From contig NZ_WSQA01000014.1 in the NCBI RefSeq assembly GCF_009768885.1, positions 62,001 to 126,000 of the forward strand: 64,000 nt of DNA, written 5' to 3'. The notes under the pieces were generated by a model, which saw only the letters and a program-made list of their open reading frames with translations, ran no database searches and was not told where the DNA came from. This DNA is from Sphingobacterium humi (GTDB taxonomy: Bacteria; Bacteroidota; Bacteroidia; Sphingobacteriales; Sphingobacteriaceae). The position numbers and the translations under genes were made by a program. Shown here one piece after another: positions 15,692-24,446 of the stretch (the first letter of the stretch is position 1; every line of letters starts with the position of its first letter).

Positions 15692-17809
15692 CTATTTTTT
15701 GTGTAATCGAATATAATCTGTCAATACATTGGCGCTTTCCTCCAGCACAAAATCATACTCTAATTTCGGCTGTGGTTGACCTTCTTTCCAAGCAGGTAAG
15801 CCTAAGAAGCTTAATTGCTTATTGACGCGGTCGCGGTTTTTGATGCGGTTTTTCTCACGTTCTGCTTTTAGCTTCACTTCGTTTAAAGAAACCGAAGGGA
15901 TAGAATCAACTTTATTAAACTCTTCGATATCCTCTAATAAGAAGGTGTAAGCTGGCGACTTCGTCATACGGGCCTCGTGAATTTTATTCAGCTCGCTGGT
16001 TATTCCTTTTAAGTCGGACACTTTAACGAAAGTGGAAGGCTTAATTTGATCCCAAGGCAAGGCCGAAGGCTCAGAGCTCTCTCCAAATTTCTCAGCAGAG
16101 TATTGCGTTGGGAACGATAAATCTGGAATCACTCCTTTATGTTGGGTACTGCTACCTGTTACGCGGTAGAATTTACCCATGGTGATGTTGATCTGTCCGA
16201 ATTCAGGTGCACCGTTCGGAGTGTCAGTATCTTTTTCGCCAGAAGCTTTGATTAATAATTTGTTCGTTGCACTAATGAAACGCGACATGTCTACAGCGTT
16301 TTGTACAGTTCCTTTACCATAGGAGGTTGATCCTAATACAACGCCGCGTCCGTAGTCTTGAATAGCACCCGCAAAGATTTCTGAGGCCGAGGCCGAGAAC
16401 CGGTTGATCATCACGCCGAATGGGCCATCCCAAGCAACGCCTGAATCTTGGTCGCTATCTACTTGCACACGGTTTCTGGTGTCGCGAACCTGCACGACAG
16501 GACCTTTGTCGATAAATAGACCTGTTAGCTCGATAGCTTCTTGTAAAGAACCACCACCGTTATTTCTTAAGTCCATTAATACAGCATCAACCCCATCTTT
16601 TTTCAAACTATCTAGCAATAGACGCACGTCACGTGTGGTACTTTTATAATTCTGATCTCCACGGCGTACAGCATCAAAGTCGATATAGAATTTAGGAAGA
16701 TTGATAATCCCTACTTTGTAGTTCTTACCGTCTTCACCTTTGATTACTTTGATTTCACGTTTTGCAGACTCTTCTTCCAAAACGATCTTTTCTCGTGTTA
16801 GGGTCACAATTTTTGGTGCTGTTGATAGTTCGGCACCGGCCGGTAATATTTTCAATCTTACCACGGTTCCTTTTTTACCTTTAATCTTGGCAACAGCAGC
16901 ATCTAAGCGCCATCCAATGATGTCAACAAATTCGCCATTTCCTTGAGCTACAGCAACAATTCTATCGTTAATTTGCAGGGTTTTATCTTTAAAAGCAGGG
17001 CCCCCAGCAATTATTTGCTTTATGGTCACCATTTCATTTTCCATTTGCAATTGGGCACCAATTCCTTCTAAGGTATTCGACATGCTTTCATTGAAAGCCT
17101 GGGCAAAAGAAGGGTTGTAATAGGTGGTGTGAGGATCTACAGCATCGGTAAATGAGGTCATAATCACTTGAAATGCATCATTGGCATTGGTCTTGGTAGC
17201 TTGAGAAATTAAGTTTTTATAACGATTGCGCAAGGTTTCTTTGTGTTTTTCAAGATCCATTTTTGCAGAATCAGCACCGGTTAATTTCAAGTTCAACAAG
17301 TCGTATTTAACACGTTTGCGCCATTGATCCTTTAATTCAGCATCTGAAGTAAACCAGTCTAATTTCTCCCGAAAACTGGTATAGGTCTCCTCTGTGGTAA
17401 AATCATGCTTTGCATCTACTTGCTCAAGTGCATAGTTTAGGCATTGCAGATAGCGATCGGAATACTTATTGAAAATATAGAAGGCACCGGAAAGGTCGCC
17501 CGCTTTAAAATCCTGACTAAAATTATTTTTAAATTGCTGAAAGTCTTCAACATCTGATTTTAACAGGTAATTTTTCCCTTGATCCAATCCCTCCAATAAA
17601 TTATTGAAGACAATATTGGAAATGGAATCATTCATGGGTACACGTTTATAGCTAAAGTTCTCCAATAAATTGGCGACTTCCTTAGCGATGACCTCGTGTT
17701 GGGTGGTTGGTCTAAGTTGTAGGTTTTCCTCCGCTAAATCTACCCGCGGTTTCGCCCCACAGGCGACTACGGATATTAATGAAAGACCTAGGATGAGATT
17801 TCTTAACAT
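15692..17809 (-). CDS. prc: Carboxy-terminal processing protease (S41A, Tsp/Prc)
   Basis: A 705-residue periplasmic, lipid-anchored protease that degrades or trims envelope proteins from their C-terminus. From the ATG at 17809 it has a lipoprotein signal ending in SVVAC. Then come a long helical N-terminal domain, a PDZ domain around ETVTIKQIIAGGPAFKDKTL (shortened: KQIIAGGPAF), and the S41 core. The catalytic serine is in FSASASEIFAGAI and the lysine in STSYGKGTVQ. The C-terminal region is that of Tsp (DUF3340-like). The frame is open for 25 further codons upstream, but the lipobox supports this start. Confidence 0.92.
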   Translation of the reverse strand: MLRNLILGLSLISVVACGAKPRVDLAEENLQLRPTTQHEVIAKEVANLLENFSYKRVPMNDSISNIVFNNLLEGLDQGKNYLLKSDVEDFQQFKNNFSQDFKAGDLSGAFYIFNKYSDRYLQCLNYALEQVDAKHDFTTEETYTSFREKLDWFTSDAELKDQWRKRVKYDLLNLKLTGADSAKMDLEKHKETLRNRYKNLISQATKTNANDAFQVIMTSFTDAVDPHTTYYNPSFAQAFNESMSNTLEGIGAQLQMENEMVTIKQIIAGGPAFKDKTLQINDRIVAVAQGNGEFVDIIGWRLDAAVAKIKGKKGTVVRLKILPAGAELSTAPKIVTLTREKIVLEEESAKREIKVIKGEDGKNYKVGIINLPKFYIDFDAVRRGDQNYKSTTRDVRLLLDSLKKDGVDAVLMDLRNNGGGSLQEAIELTGLFIDKGPVVQVRDTRNRVQVDSDQDSGVAWDGPFGVMINRFSASASEIFAGAIQDYGRGVVLGSTSYGKGTVQNAVDMSRFISATNKLLIKASGEKDTDTPNGAPEFGQINITMGKFYRVTGSSTQHKGVIPDLSFPTQYSAEKFGESSEPSALPWDQIKPSTFVKVSDLKGITSELNKIHEARMTKSPAYTFLLEDIEEFNKVDSIPSVSLNEVKLKAEREKNRIKNRDRVNKQLSFLGLPAWKEGQPQPKLEYDFVLEESANVLTDYIRLHKK

Positions 17810-18030
17810 ATAAATGGTTTCCTTAATATTATTCATTTTCCAATTCCTGCATGTTGCGTGCATTTTTACCCTTAACAAGGGCAATAGCCGTTAAATTTAA
17901 TTAAAATATCGACACCGTATGATGGGAGAACGTAAAAATATCATTTCAATTACGGAAATGACGTTTTTTTTAGGTTTCTTAACAGTTTGAACCGATGTTC
18001 TGTTTGGAAATCGCCTGATACCAGGCCCTG

Positions 18031-19125
18031 TTAGAACAATTCTTTTCGCAATTGCCAGTACTGAGAGAGCTGCTGTTCTGCGACTTCATAGTCGCCCATA
18101 ATCATGTTTATTTCCCCGAGCTTATCATAGATAGCGAGTTGTAATACCTTATTGTCTTCTTGACCGGCCAACTCGATGGCTTTTTCAAATTCCCGCTTGG
18201 CTACTTTATAATTCTGCTGGGCATACTTCGAATAGGCGAGCATATATTCGATTTCAGGAAGGTCCAGCTTCATGTTTTTGGCCGCAGCAAGGTCACGAGC
18301 CTGAATAAGAAACCATTGGGCCTCGGTGTGTTTGTTTTGAATTTGATAAATCTTGGCCAGCTGAATCCAGGCTTTAATCTTTCCGTTATAGTCTTTGGTC
18401 TTATTATAAATTGGGATCGCCCGCCGGATTATGCTGCTTTCTGCCGCGCGGTATTCTTTTTCGTAAGCGCGGATTAAGGCAATTTTAACCAAGGCATCGG
18501 CTTGCTCGGTTAGGCTTTTGCTGTCAACTGCTTTTTGCAGGTATTGCTCCTGTAGCGCATCAGCATCTTTATAATTCCCATTATAGAGATACGCATTGGC
18601 CAAGTTAAACTGGATAATGGCCATATCTCTGTTGAACTCTGTTTTTTGAATACTATTTAAGGCACCAATCAGCAGCCCGATCGTTTGGCTTATGTTTTTG
18701 CCTTTTAGAGCTTGCCAAGCATACTCGTTGGTGAGTCCTGTCGCCAGTTGGATATTATTGTTCCGATGCAGGGTTTGAATCAGCTTGTTCCATTGCTCCG
18801 GAGTTTCCGGGAAAGGAGTGAAATGCTGCTGCAGGTAGGCCGCATTCGAGGTCTGTTTATATTCTTCGATTAAATTCTGGTAATCAAGCTTACGGGCAAT
18901 AGAGTCGTAAAAACCTTTTTTCTCTTGGTAGGAGTCTACCAATACTTCTTCCTTGGTTCGGGGAGCCGGTAATACATACACTTTAGGGCCAATGCCTTTA
19001 AAGCTTGGGTTGTATTTTGTAACATAACCAGCAGGGTCCAACAGTTCTCCATCACTCTGGGCCATTAATCCACTTAAGGGAAAAATCAGCCCTAGGGCCA
19101 ATAACACACGCACTTTTTTGAACAT
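18031..19125 (-). CDS. Secreted TPR-repeat protein
   Basis: A 364-residue protein with a signal peptide (MFKKVRVLLALGLIFPLSG, then LMAQ), followed by tetratricopeptide repeats over about residues 110-360 (for example FNLANAYLYNGNYKDADALQ, IQLAKIYQIQNKHTEAQWF and YDKLGEINMIMGDYEVAEQQ). It is probably periplasmic and mediates protein contacts; no enzyme motif is visible. I chose the ATG at 19125 because it begins the signal peptide; an ATG at 19155 would add ten residues. It shares strand with the protease downstream but is 146 bases away. Confidence 0.75.
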   Translation of the reverse strand: MFKKVRVLLALGLIFPLSGLMAQSDGELLDPAGYVTKYNPSFKGIGPKVYVLPAPRTKEEVLVDSYQEKKGFYDSIARKLDYQNLIEEYKQTSNAAYLQQHFTPFPETPEQWNKLIQTLHRNNNIQLATGLTNEYAWQALKGKNISQTIGLLIGALNSIQKTEFNRDMAIIQFNLANAYLYNGNYKDADALQEQYLQKAVDSKSLTEQADALVKIALIRAYEKEYRAAESSIIRRAIPIYNKTKDYNGKIKAWIQLAKIYQIQNKHTEAQWFLIQARDLAAAKNMKLDLPEIEYMLAYSKYAQQNYKVAKREFEKAIELAGQEDNKVLQLAIYDKLGEINMIMGDYEVAEQQLSQYWQLRKELF

Positions 19126-19319
19126 CCTCAATATTGCTTTTCCCAAAAATATCAATTCTATTTAGATTTCATAATTTATACCAGGAATTAAGAAGAACAA
19201 GGGATTGGATTTTAAGATGATAACTGTACTGGAAAGCTGGGAGGTAAAATTCCAAGTATCTTTATGTTTGAAATTTAAATGTTTGGTTATATGACGAAAA
19301 ATCCAATTTGTAACATATC

Positions 19320-19940
19320 TTAAATTAGCTTGTGCTCAATAGCTATCTTGACAAGTACAGCAGTGTTTTTAGCGCCTAATTTTAACAACAGGTTTTTCCG
19401 GTAACCACGTATGGTCTCAGGACTAAGGAATATCCTTGCTGCAATCTCTGTGTTTGTTAGACCTTCTACAATAAGTTTCAACATTTCCCGCTCGCGCAGG
19501 CTAAGCCATAGCTGTGTTTCTCTTGGCTTCTTCATCAGAAGATCTACCTCATGGCATAGAAATACTTCTCCATTAGCTACAGCCTGAATACCTATCAGGA
19601 CTTCTTCGGTCATCGCATTCTTGACTAAATATCCTGAAGCTCCATTTTCCAAAATTTGCCTGACTACACTGTATTCATTGTGCGTAGTAAGAGCTAGAAT
19701 CTTAACTGTGGGATAAAGACTTGTGAGTTCCTTGCAGAATTCCACACCACTCATATCAGGTAGTGAGACATCTAATAATAAAATATCAGGCATCCAAAAA
19801 CCGATGGAATTTCTACATTCGGTAGCACTATGTGCTATGCCTACCACTTTGGCAATGCCAGAATCATGTAAAAGAGTCCTTAGCCCATCTGTCAAAATCT
19901 TGTGGTCATCTACGATAACTACATTAATTATCCTGTCCAT
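19320..19940 (-). CDS. NarL/FixJ-type response regulator
   Basis: A 206-residue two-component regulator. The receiver domain has the acidic pair Asp11/Asp12, phosphoacceptor Asp57 (DILLLDVSLPDMSG) and the conserved lysine in GYLVKNA. The C-terminal LuxR-type HTH is LSLREREMLKLIVEGLTNTE, then IAARIFLSPETIRGYRKNLL. Its start overlaps the end of the histidine kinase gene by 17 bases, so the two are translationally coupled partners. Targets are not visible; the nearby lipoprotein/beta-barrel pair is one guess. Confidence 0.93.
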   Translation of the reverse strand: MDRIINVVIVDDHKILTDGLRTLLHDSGIAKVVGIAHSATECRNSIGFWMPDILLLDVSLPDMSGVEFCKELTSLYPTVKILALTTHNEYSVVRQILENGASGYLVKNAMTEEVLIGIQAVANGEVFLCHEVDLLMKKPRETQLWLSLREREMLKLIVEGLTNTEIAARIFLSPETIRGYRKNLLLKLGAKNTAVLVKIAIEHKLI

Positions 19941-21882
19941 TTGTTGATAGTTCTAGTTCCACGTGTACTTCTGTTCCTTCCTTTGATGAATATATATTCA
20001 ATTTCCCCTCAAATACTTCTACCCGTTGCCTGATATTGTGCAGCCCCATTCCTTCTTTAACGGTTTTCAAATCGAATCCACTTCCATTGTCCTGTACAGT
20101 AAAAGATAGTCGGTCAGCTTCCTGAACTAACTGGACATTAATCTGGGTTGCTTGAGCATGTTTGAGCGCGTTGTTGACCAACTCATGAATACAGCGATAG
20201 ACCATGACCTCCAATTTCTCAGGTAGACGGATTTCATCTCCAAAATAATGAAACTCAACGATGGGTATAGCAGTGCAGAAATCTGTCAGGGAGACCTTCA
20301 AGCCATAACGTAACAGCGATTCTGGCATCATATGGTGCGCCACGCGTCGAAGCTCCTGAATAGAATCGTCTAGCATACCCAATGCTCTCTGAAAGCGGTT
20401 CACATCAACACTCTCCAGGACTGCAGATCCAACTTGGATCTGAGGAAGATTAAGCCGGACGGCCGATAACATACCTCCCAGTCCATCATGCAAATCTTTC
20501 GCGAGCCGTGTTCTTTCGGCGGCCTCCCCATCTAGTGTCGCCTGGACTGCCACAAGCTGTTTTTCCCTTTTGATCCGTTGCGTTTCTTCCTCAGCTAACC
20601 TTCGGCGGCTCTCCGCAAGACGGTACCTCATTAAGGCAAAGGATAGAGTCGCTAGAAGAAGGGTGCCTGCTGCTATACCCAGCCAGATGTACAGTCGGCG
20701 CTGCTTTACCAGTGAGTCTATTTTGAGTTCTTTCCTTTCCGTCTGGTACCGAATTTCTAATTCAGAAATCGCCTTGCGGTTACTTGCGTTGTTTTGTTCT
20801 TGTAGCTTGGAGAAAAATAAGTTTACATAGTGCTCCATGGAGTCCATCTGCCCTAATTGTCCATGTGCCAGGGAAAGATGGATAAAGGCATGTTTAGACA
20901 AATTTACATCGGAAGAGTCAATCTCGATAGCTTTTAAAGCAGCATCTATAGTTTCTTTATACCTTCCAATGTAATAGGAGGTCGCGGATATTATTGTTGC
21001 ATTGGTTTTGGTCAGGTTAGGAAAATCTAACTTTTCAGACAATTGGAGGCTTTGGTTTGCTGCCTGCAATGCTTTGTCGTACTGGCCAAAGTAGTTGTAT
21101 GTGGAGGCCAGAACGGCAAGCGATTGGCTCTCTCCATACCTATTTTTCAGTAGCCGATAAATATCAACTGCTTTTTTAATTAAACCGATCGACCTATCCA
21201 TACTTTTATCTTCCTTTCTGTAAATAGAGGACAGCCCAAGATAGACATCTGCTGATACCCTTTGGTGGCCGGTTTTTAGGGCAATTGGTTCAGCTTTTTT
21301 ATAATATGCTAAAGCAAGATCAGCATTATTAAGCATCTTATACAGCCCGCCGATTGCTGAATATGTCCGGCACAGTTCATAATCGTTGTTAATTTCTTCC
21401 AATATCTTAGCCGACTTTTTAAATCGTTCCATGGCTCTATCATAGTCATCTTGGTAGAGATGGACCCCGCCATAGGCACGGTGGAGTGTCCCCTCCAGAG
21501 TTCTATCTTGGAGCTCAAGGGCTATCGGCATTGCGCGATCTAAGCAGATGATTGCCGAATCATAATCAGCCCTTTTAAGATAAGCTAATCCTAGATCTTC
21601 ATAAAACTGTGCTTCTGCAGTTCTGTTTTTGGTATGGAGGGTGAATCTTAATCCCCTTTTTCCAAATTCGATCGCCTTTTTCAGATTGATGTTGCTATAT
21701 TTTTCTGACAATTCTTTATATGCCTCTATTGTTTCTTTTTGAGTCAGCTTTTTCGAACTGATTAAGAGCTCTAATGAATCCACAGACTTCGCCATATTAC
21801 TCATCGGTAGGATTATCCATACAAACAATAAAATGACACTCCATAAGAATGATTTTTCCTCGAGTAAATATCTTCCGGCCAT
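19924..21882 (-). CDS. TPR-domain sensor histidine kinase (HisKA_3)
   Basis: A 652-residue kinase. An N-terminal hydrophobic segment (about residues 12-32) is followed by five or more TPR repeats in the periplasm (such as AQFYEDLGLAYLKRADYDSA). Then come a membrane helix near residues 390-412, a short coiled coil, the H-box RTRLAKDLHDGLGGMLSAVR and a HATPase domain (ELVNNALKHA, DNGSGFD, GMGLHNIRQRVE). TPR kinases of this plan are typical of Bacteroidota and are thought to sense protein interactions. It forms an operon with the response regulator. Confidence 0.92.
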   Translation of the reverse strand: MAGRYLLEEKSFLWSVILLFVWIILPMSNMAKSVDSLELLISSKKLTQKETIEAYKELSEKYSNINLKKAIEFGKRGLRFTLHTKNRTAEAQFYEDLGLAYLKRADYDSAIICLDRAMPIALELQDRTLEGTLHRAYGGVHLYQDDYDRAMERFKKSAKILEEINNDYELCRTYSAIGGLYKMLNNADLALAYYKKAEPIALKTGHQRVSADVYLGLSSIYRKEDKSMDRSIGLIKKAVDIYRLLKNRYGESQSLAVLASTYNYFGQYDKALQAANQSLQLSEKLDFPNLTKTNATIISATSYYIGRYKETIDAALKAIEIDSSDVNLSKHAFIHLSLAHGQLGQMDSMEHYVNLFFSKLQEQNNASNRKAISELEIRYQTERKELKIDSLVKQRRLYIWLGIAAGTLLLATLSFALMRYRLAESRRRLAEEETQRIKREKQLVAVQATLDGEAAERTRLAKDLHDGLGGMLSAVRLNLPQIQVGSAVLESVDVNRFQRALGMLDDSIQELRRVAHHMMPESLLRYGLKVSLTDFCTAIPIVEFHYFGDEIRLPEKLEVMVYRCIHELVNNALKHAQATQINVQLVQEADRLSFTVQDNGSGFDLKTVKEGMGLHNIRQRVEVFEGKLNIYSSKEGTEVHVELELSTNGQDN

Positions 21883-21941
21883 ATCGTTTGAAAATTAGGT
21901 TAAATACAATACAAAGATAATCAGGTTCATTCGGGATAAAA

Positions 21942-21957
21942 ACCCCCTTTTGGGGGT
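21942..21957. promoter_or_regulatory. Inverted repeat upstream of the histidine kinase gene
   Basis: ACCCCC-TTTT-GGGGGT forms a 6-bp GC stem, with AAAAA on its left that would be a U run on the minus strand. It lies 60 bases upstream of the kinase start, between that gene and the divergent lipoprotein gene. It could be a leader attenuator for the kinase operon or an operator. The sequence alone does not decide. Confidence 0.4.
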
Positions 21958-22061
21958 GCCAAAGAAAATAGCGATCGTCTAATTTTGGATTATTAATTAA
22001 TGGATAGGTCAATGCAAATCCCTAATCCGTTTGGACTATTATAAACATTAAAAAAGAAACT

Positions 22062-22865
22062 ATGAAAACAAAAATGCTGAAAGTAGTATGTATCTGTTTG
22101 ATAACGTTAGCTTCAACCTCCTGTTCGAAAAATAATGACTGTGATCCTGAGGACGAGGACAGTCCTTGCTATGCAGGCCCATTTGGGAATAGTAAACAAT
22201 TGTTGATTGAAGAAAAGACAAATGGAAAGACAGAGATGAGATTTGAATACAACGACCGGAATTTGGTGTCCGTGAGGTTTGTACATGGTGTAGATGGAAA
22301 TGTAACAAGAGAGGATTTCACCTATAATGGAGACATTCCTATTAAAGTGGAGCGCAGGTCAAATGGCCAGCTTGTCATGAGTGAGGAATACTTGTATGAT
22401 AACAGTAAAAAGCCCACCTCTGCAATTCAAAAGAATAATAAGGGGGAGAACCTTTCAAATATTAGGTATACCTATTCGGGCAACAATGTGACTGAAGCTT
22501 TATTTGATAGAGAAGGCAAATCAATAGGGGTAAATACCTATACGTTCGACAATACGGGTAAAAATATAATTAAACAGGTCCTCAACCTTCAGAATATTAG
22601 CCTGGTGACTATTGAATATAGCGATTATGACGAGAAGCCTTGTCGTTATACCAATTACCCTTGGGCATGGAAAGTAGGCTCTGTGAATAATGCGAGATCC
22701 CAATCTTTGACCTCTCAGGTTGAAGGAGGCGTCGTAGCAACAAGAAATGATCGTTGGAAGTATACCTACAATGGCTCGGGATATCCGGTTAAGGCTGAGG
22801 TTTATGACAAAAAAACAGATGCACTTATAGAAATCCGTGAATTTACCTATAGACCTGCCAAATAG
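22062..22865 (+). CDS. Lipoprotein with RHS/YD-like beta repeats
   Basis: A 267-residue protein with a lipoprotein signal ending in LASTSC; the next residues, SKNNDCDPEDEDS, are acidic. The body carries repeated beta segments of the 'YNGRNLVSVRF/YTYSGNNVTEALF/FTYNGDIP' kind (FEYNDRNLVSV, YTYSGNNV, YTFDNTGK, YTYNGSGYPVK), related to YD repeats and DUF4595-like lipoproteins. It is probably surface or periplasmic. A beta-barrel gene follows after 23 bases. Its promoter region contains TTTGGACTATTATAA, close to a motif at mocR. Confidence 0.75.
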   Translation: MKTKMLKVVCICLITLASTSCSKNNDCDPEDEDSPCYAGPFGNSKQLLIEEKTNGKTEMRFEYNDRNLVSVRFVHGVDGNVTREDFTYNGDIPIKVERRSNGQLVMSEEYLYDNSKKPTSAIQKNNKGENLSNIRYTYSGNNVTEALFDREGKSIGVNTYTFDNTGKNIIKQVLNLQNISLVTIEYSDYDEKPCRYTNYPWAWKVGSVNNARSQSLTSQVEGGVVATRNDRWKYTYNGSGYPVKAEVYDKKTDALIEIREFTYRPAK

Positions 22866-22888
22866 TTTAAATCTAAAATCAATATAAA

Positions 22889-23428
22889 ATGAAAAGAACA
22901 ATTTTCTTAATTATGGGGGTGCTCATTACAACCTTTAGTTATGCACAACAGTTTCAGAAAGGAACAACAGTAGTAAATGCTGGAATCGGGTTAGGAACCG
23001 CTCTCGGTGGCTTGGGAAAAGCACGTCCCGCTATCAGCTTATCTTTGGACCGTGGAGTATGGCCAGTTGGAGGCCCCGGAGTTATTAGCCTTGGGGGGTA
23101 TCTGGGAAATACAGGTTATAAATATTCGAGTGGAGGATATACGGCCAAATGGAATTATTTCATCGTTGGAGCAAGAGGAGCATACCACTACAATGGCTTT
23201 TCATCAGTACCGAAGCTTGATGTATATGGCGGCGCAATGCTAGGATATAATATCGTAAATTACTCTTCTGATGGTAATGACGTTGATATCTCTAATTCTT
23301 ATGGAAGTGGAATAGGCTTTTCTGGATTTTTGGGCGGGAGATGGTTCTTCACAGAACGGATTGGTGCCTATGCTGAATTGGGGTATGGCGTTTCCGTCCT
23401 GAATGCAGGATTGGCAATTAAGTTTTAG
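22889..23428 (+). CDS. Small outer-membrane beta-barrel protein
   Basis: A 179-residue protein with a signal peptide ending in TFSYAQ. Alternating glycine- and aromatic-rich strands follow (VVNAGIGLGTALGG, ARPAISLSLDRG, YFIVGARGAYHYNG, LDVYGGAMLGYNIV, FLGGRWFF, AELGYGVSVLNAGLAIKF), with a terminal phenylalanine. This is typical of eight-stranded barrels (OMP_b-brl). It is probably cotranscribed with the lipoprotein gene. The specific role is unknown. Confidence 0.82.
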   Translation: MKRTIFLIMGVLITTFSYAQQFQKGTTVVNAGIGLGTALGGLGKARPAISLSLDRGVWPVGGPGVISLGGYLGNTGYKYSSGGYTAKWNYFIVGARGAYHYNGFSSVPKLDVYGGAMLGYNIVNYSSDGNDVDISNSYGSGIGFSGFLGGRWFFTERIGAYAELGYGVSVLNAGLAIKF

Positions 23429-23755
23429 AAAAGAAATCTTTGAAGAAGGTTTTATTATATGGGAATTATATTAGAAAATATGGAGGTTTAAAACAGGAAT
23501 GTTTTTAGTATCCCTTTAATTTTTTTCTGTAAATAATAAAGGAATAGTAAACAACAGTTTTATATTCCTTTATTATCATATTAAAAATATTAAAAGTATA
23601 CACTAAGAGAAATGCTATTTTTTAGAAATGCATTTGGATTGAATATGCCTAAGCTTTAAAAGCTAGCTGTTATCTGGTAAGAAAATGTTAAAAATATATT
23701 TCTAGGTTTAAAAGGAGGGCTGCAGAACCTTGTAGAGGAAAACATAGATAGTTAA
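23429..23755. other. Intergenic, no gene seen
   Basis: These 327 AT-rich bases lie between the convergent beta-barrel and trkA genes. I see no coding frame with a family signature. No strong GC-rich terminator is obvious either; short AT-rich dyads such as GGAATAGT...TTCCTTTATT could act in termination. Confidence 0.5.
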
Positions 23756-24442
23756 TTAATTTTTTAGAAAAGCTTTAATATTCTGGTTGTCGCCATAGAT
23801 TACAATAATTTCACCTTCTTGCAATACAGTATCAGGTTTCGGAATTCCATGTAGAACTGTGGTAACAATCCTACTTTTTCCGATAAGAGATTCCCGTTCT
23901 GTTTTTTTGAGAATAGTCAATACTAGAATTTCATAGCGTTCTCGGAATCCAATTTGTTGTATGGTTAATCCTATGTGTTTTTTGGGAATTATAGCTTCCA
24001 CAATGCTATAGTTAGGATTTAATTCAAAGGAATCGACTAAGCCGCTAAGACAGAGTTTCTTAGACCAGCGTTCTGCGGTTTCTTCTTCGGGATGAACTAT
24101 TTCGGAAACTCCTATTGCATTGAGCACTTTCTCATGTAAACTGTTGACCGCGCGGCTAATTAGTCGTTTTACTTCAGCTTCTTTACATAGCGCGGTCACC
24201 ATAATGTTCGCCCCTTCGTTTTCCCCAATGGCCACAATGACTACGTCTGTGTTTTTCAAAGGAAGGGAATTAAAGGCAATAGGATCGGAAGCGTCGATAG
24301 AAATCGTGTGCGTAATGTGTTCCTTAAGGGCAGTGATGCGTTCATGTTTGATGTCTACACCAATAACTTCGTTTCCCTGGGCTGTGAGTTTTATAGCTAG
24401 CGAGGCGCCAAAATTTCCAAGTCCTATGATAATAAATTTCAT
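23756..24442 (-). CDS. trkA: TrkA/KtrA-type potassium channel regulatory subunit
   Basis: A 228-residue cytosolic RCK-domain protein that gates the TrkH channel. The N-terminal Rossmann domain begins IIIGLGNFGASLAIKL, with the GxGxxG nucleotide loop, acidic VIGVDIKHER at strand 2, and ASDPIAFNSLPL. The C-terminal TrkA_C domain starts near residue 140 (YSIVEAIIPKKHIGLTIQQI). The single RCK unit matches KtrA more than the doubled E. coli TrkA. It lies five bases downstream of trkH in the same operon. Confidence 0.92.
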   Translation of the reverse strand: MKFIIIGLGNFGASLAIKLTAQGNEVIGVDIKHERITALKEHITHTISIDASDPIAFNSLPLKNTDVVIVAIGENEGANIMVTALCKEAEVKRLISRAVNSLHEKVLNAIGVSEIVHPEEETAERWSKKLCLSGLVDSFELNPNYSIVEAIIPKKHIGLTIQQIGFRERYEILVLTILKKTERESLIGKSRIVTTVLHGIPKPDTVLQEGEIIVIYGDNQNIKAFLKN

Positions 24443-24446
24443 ATAA

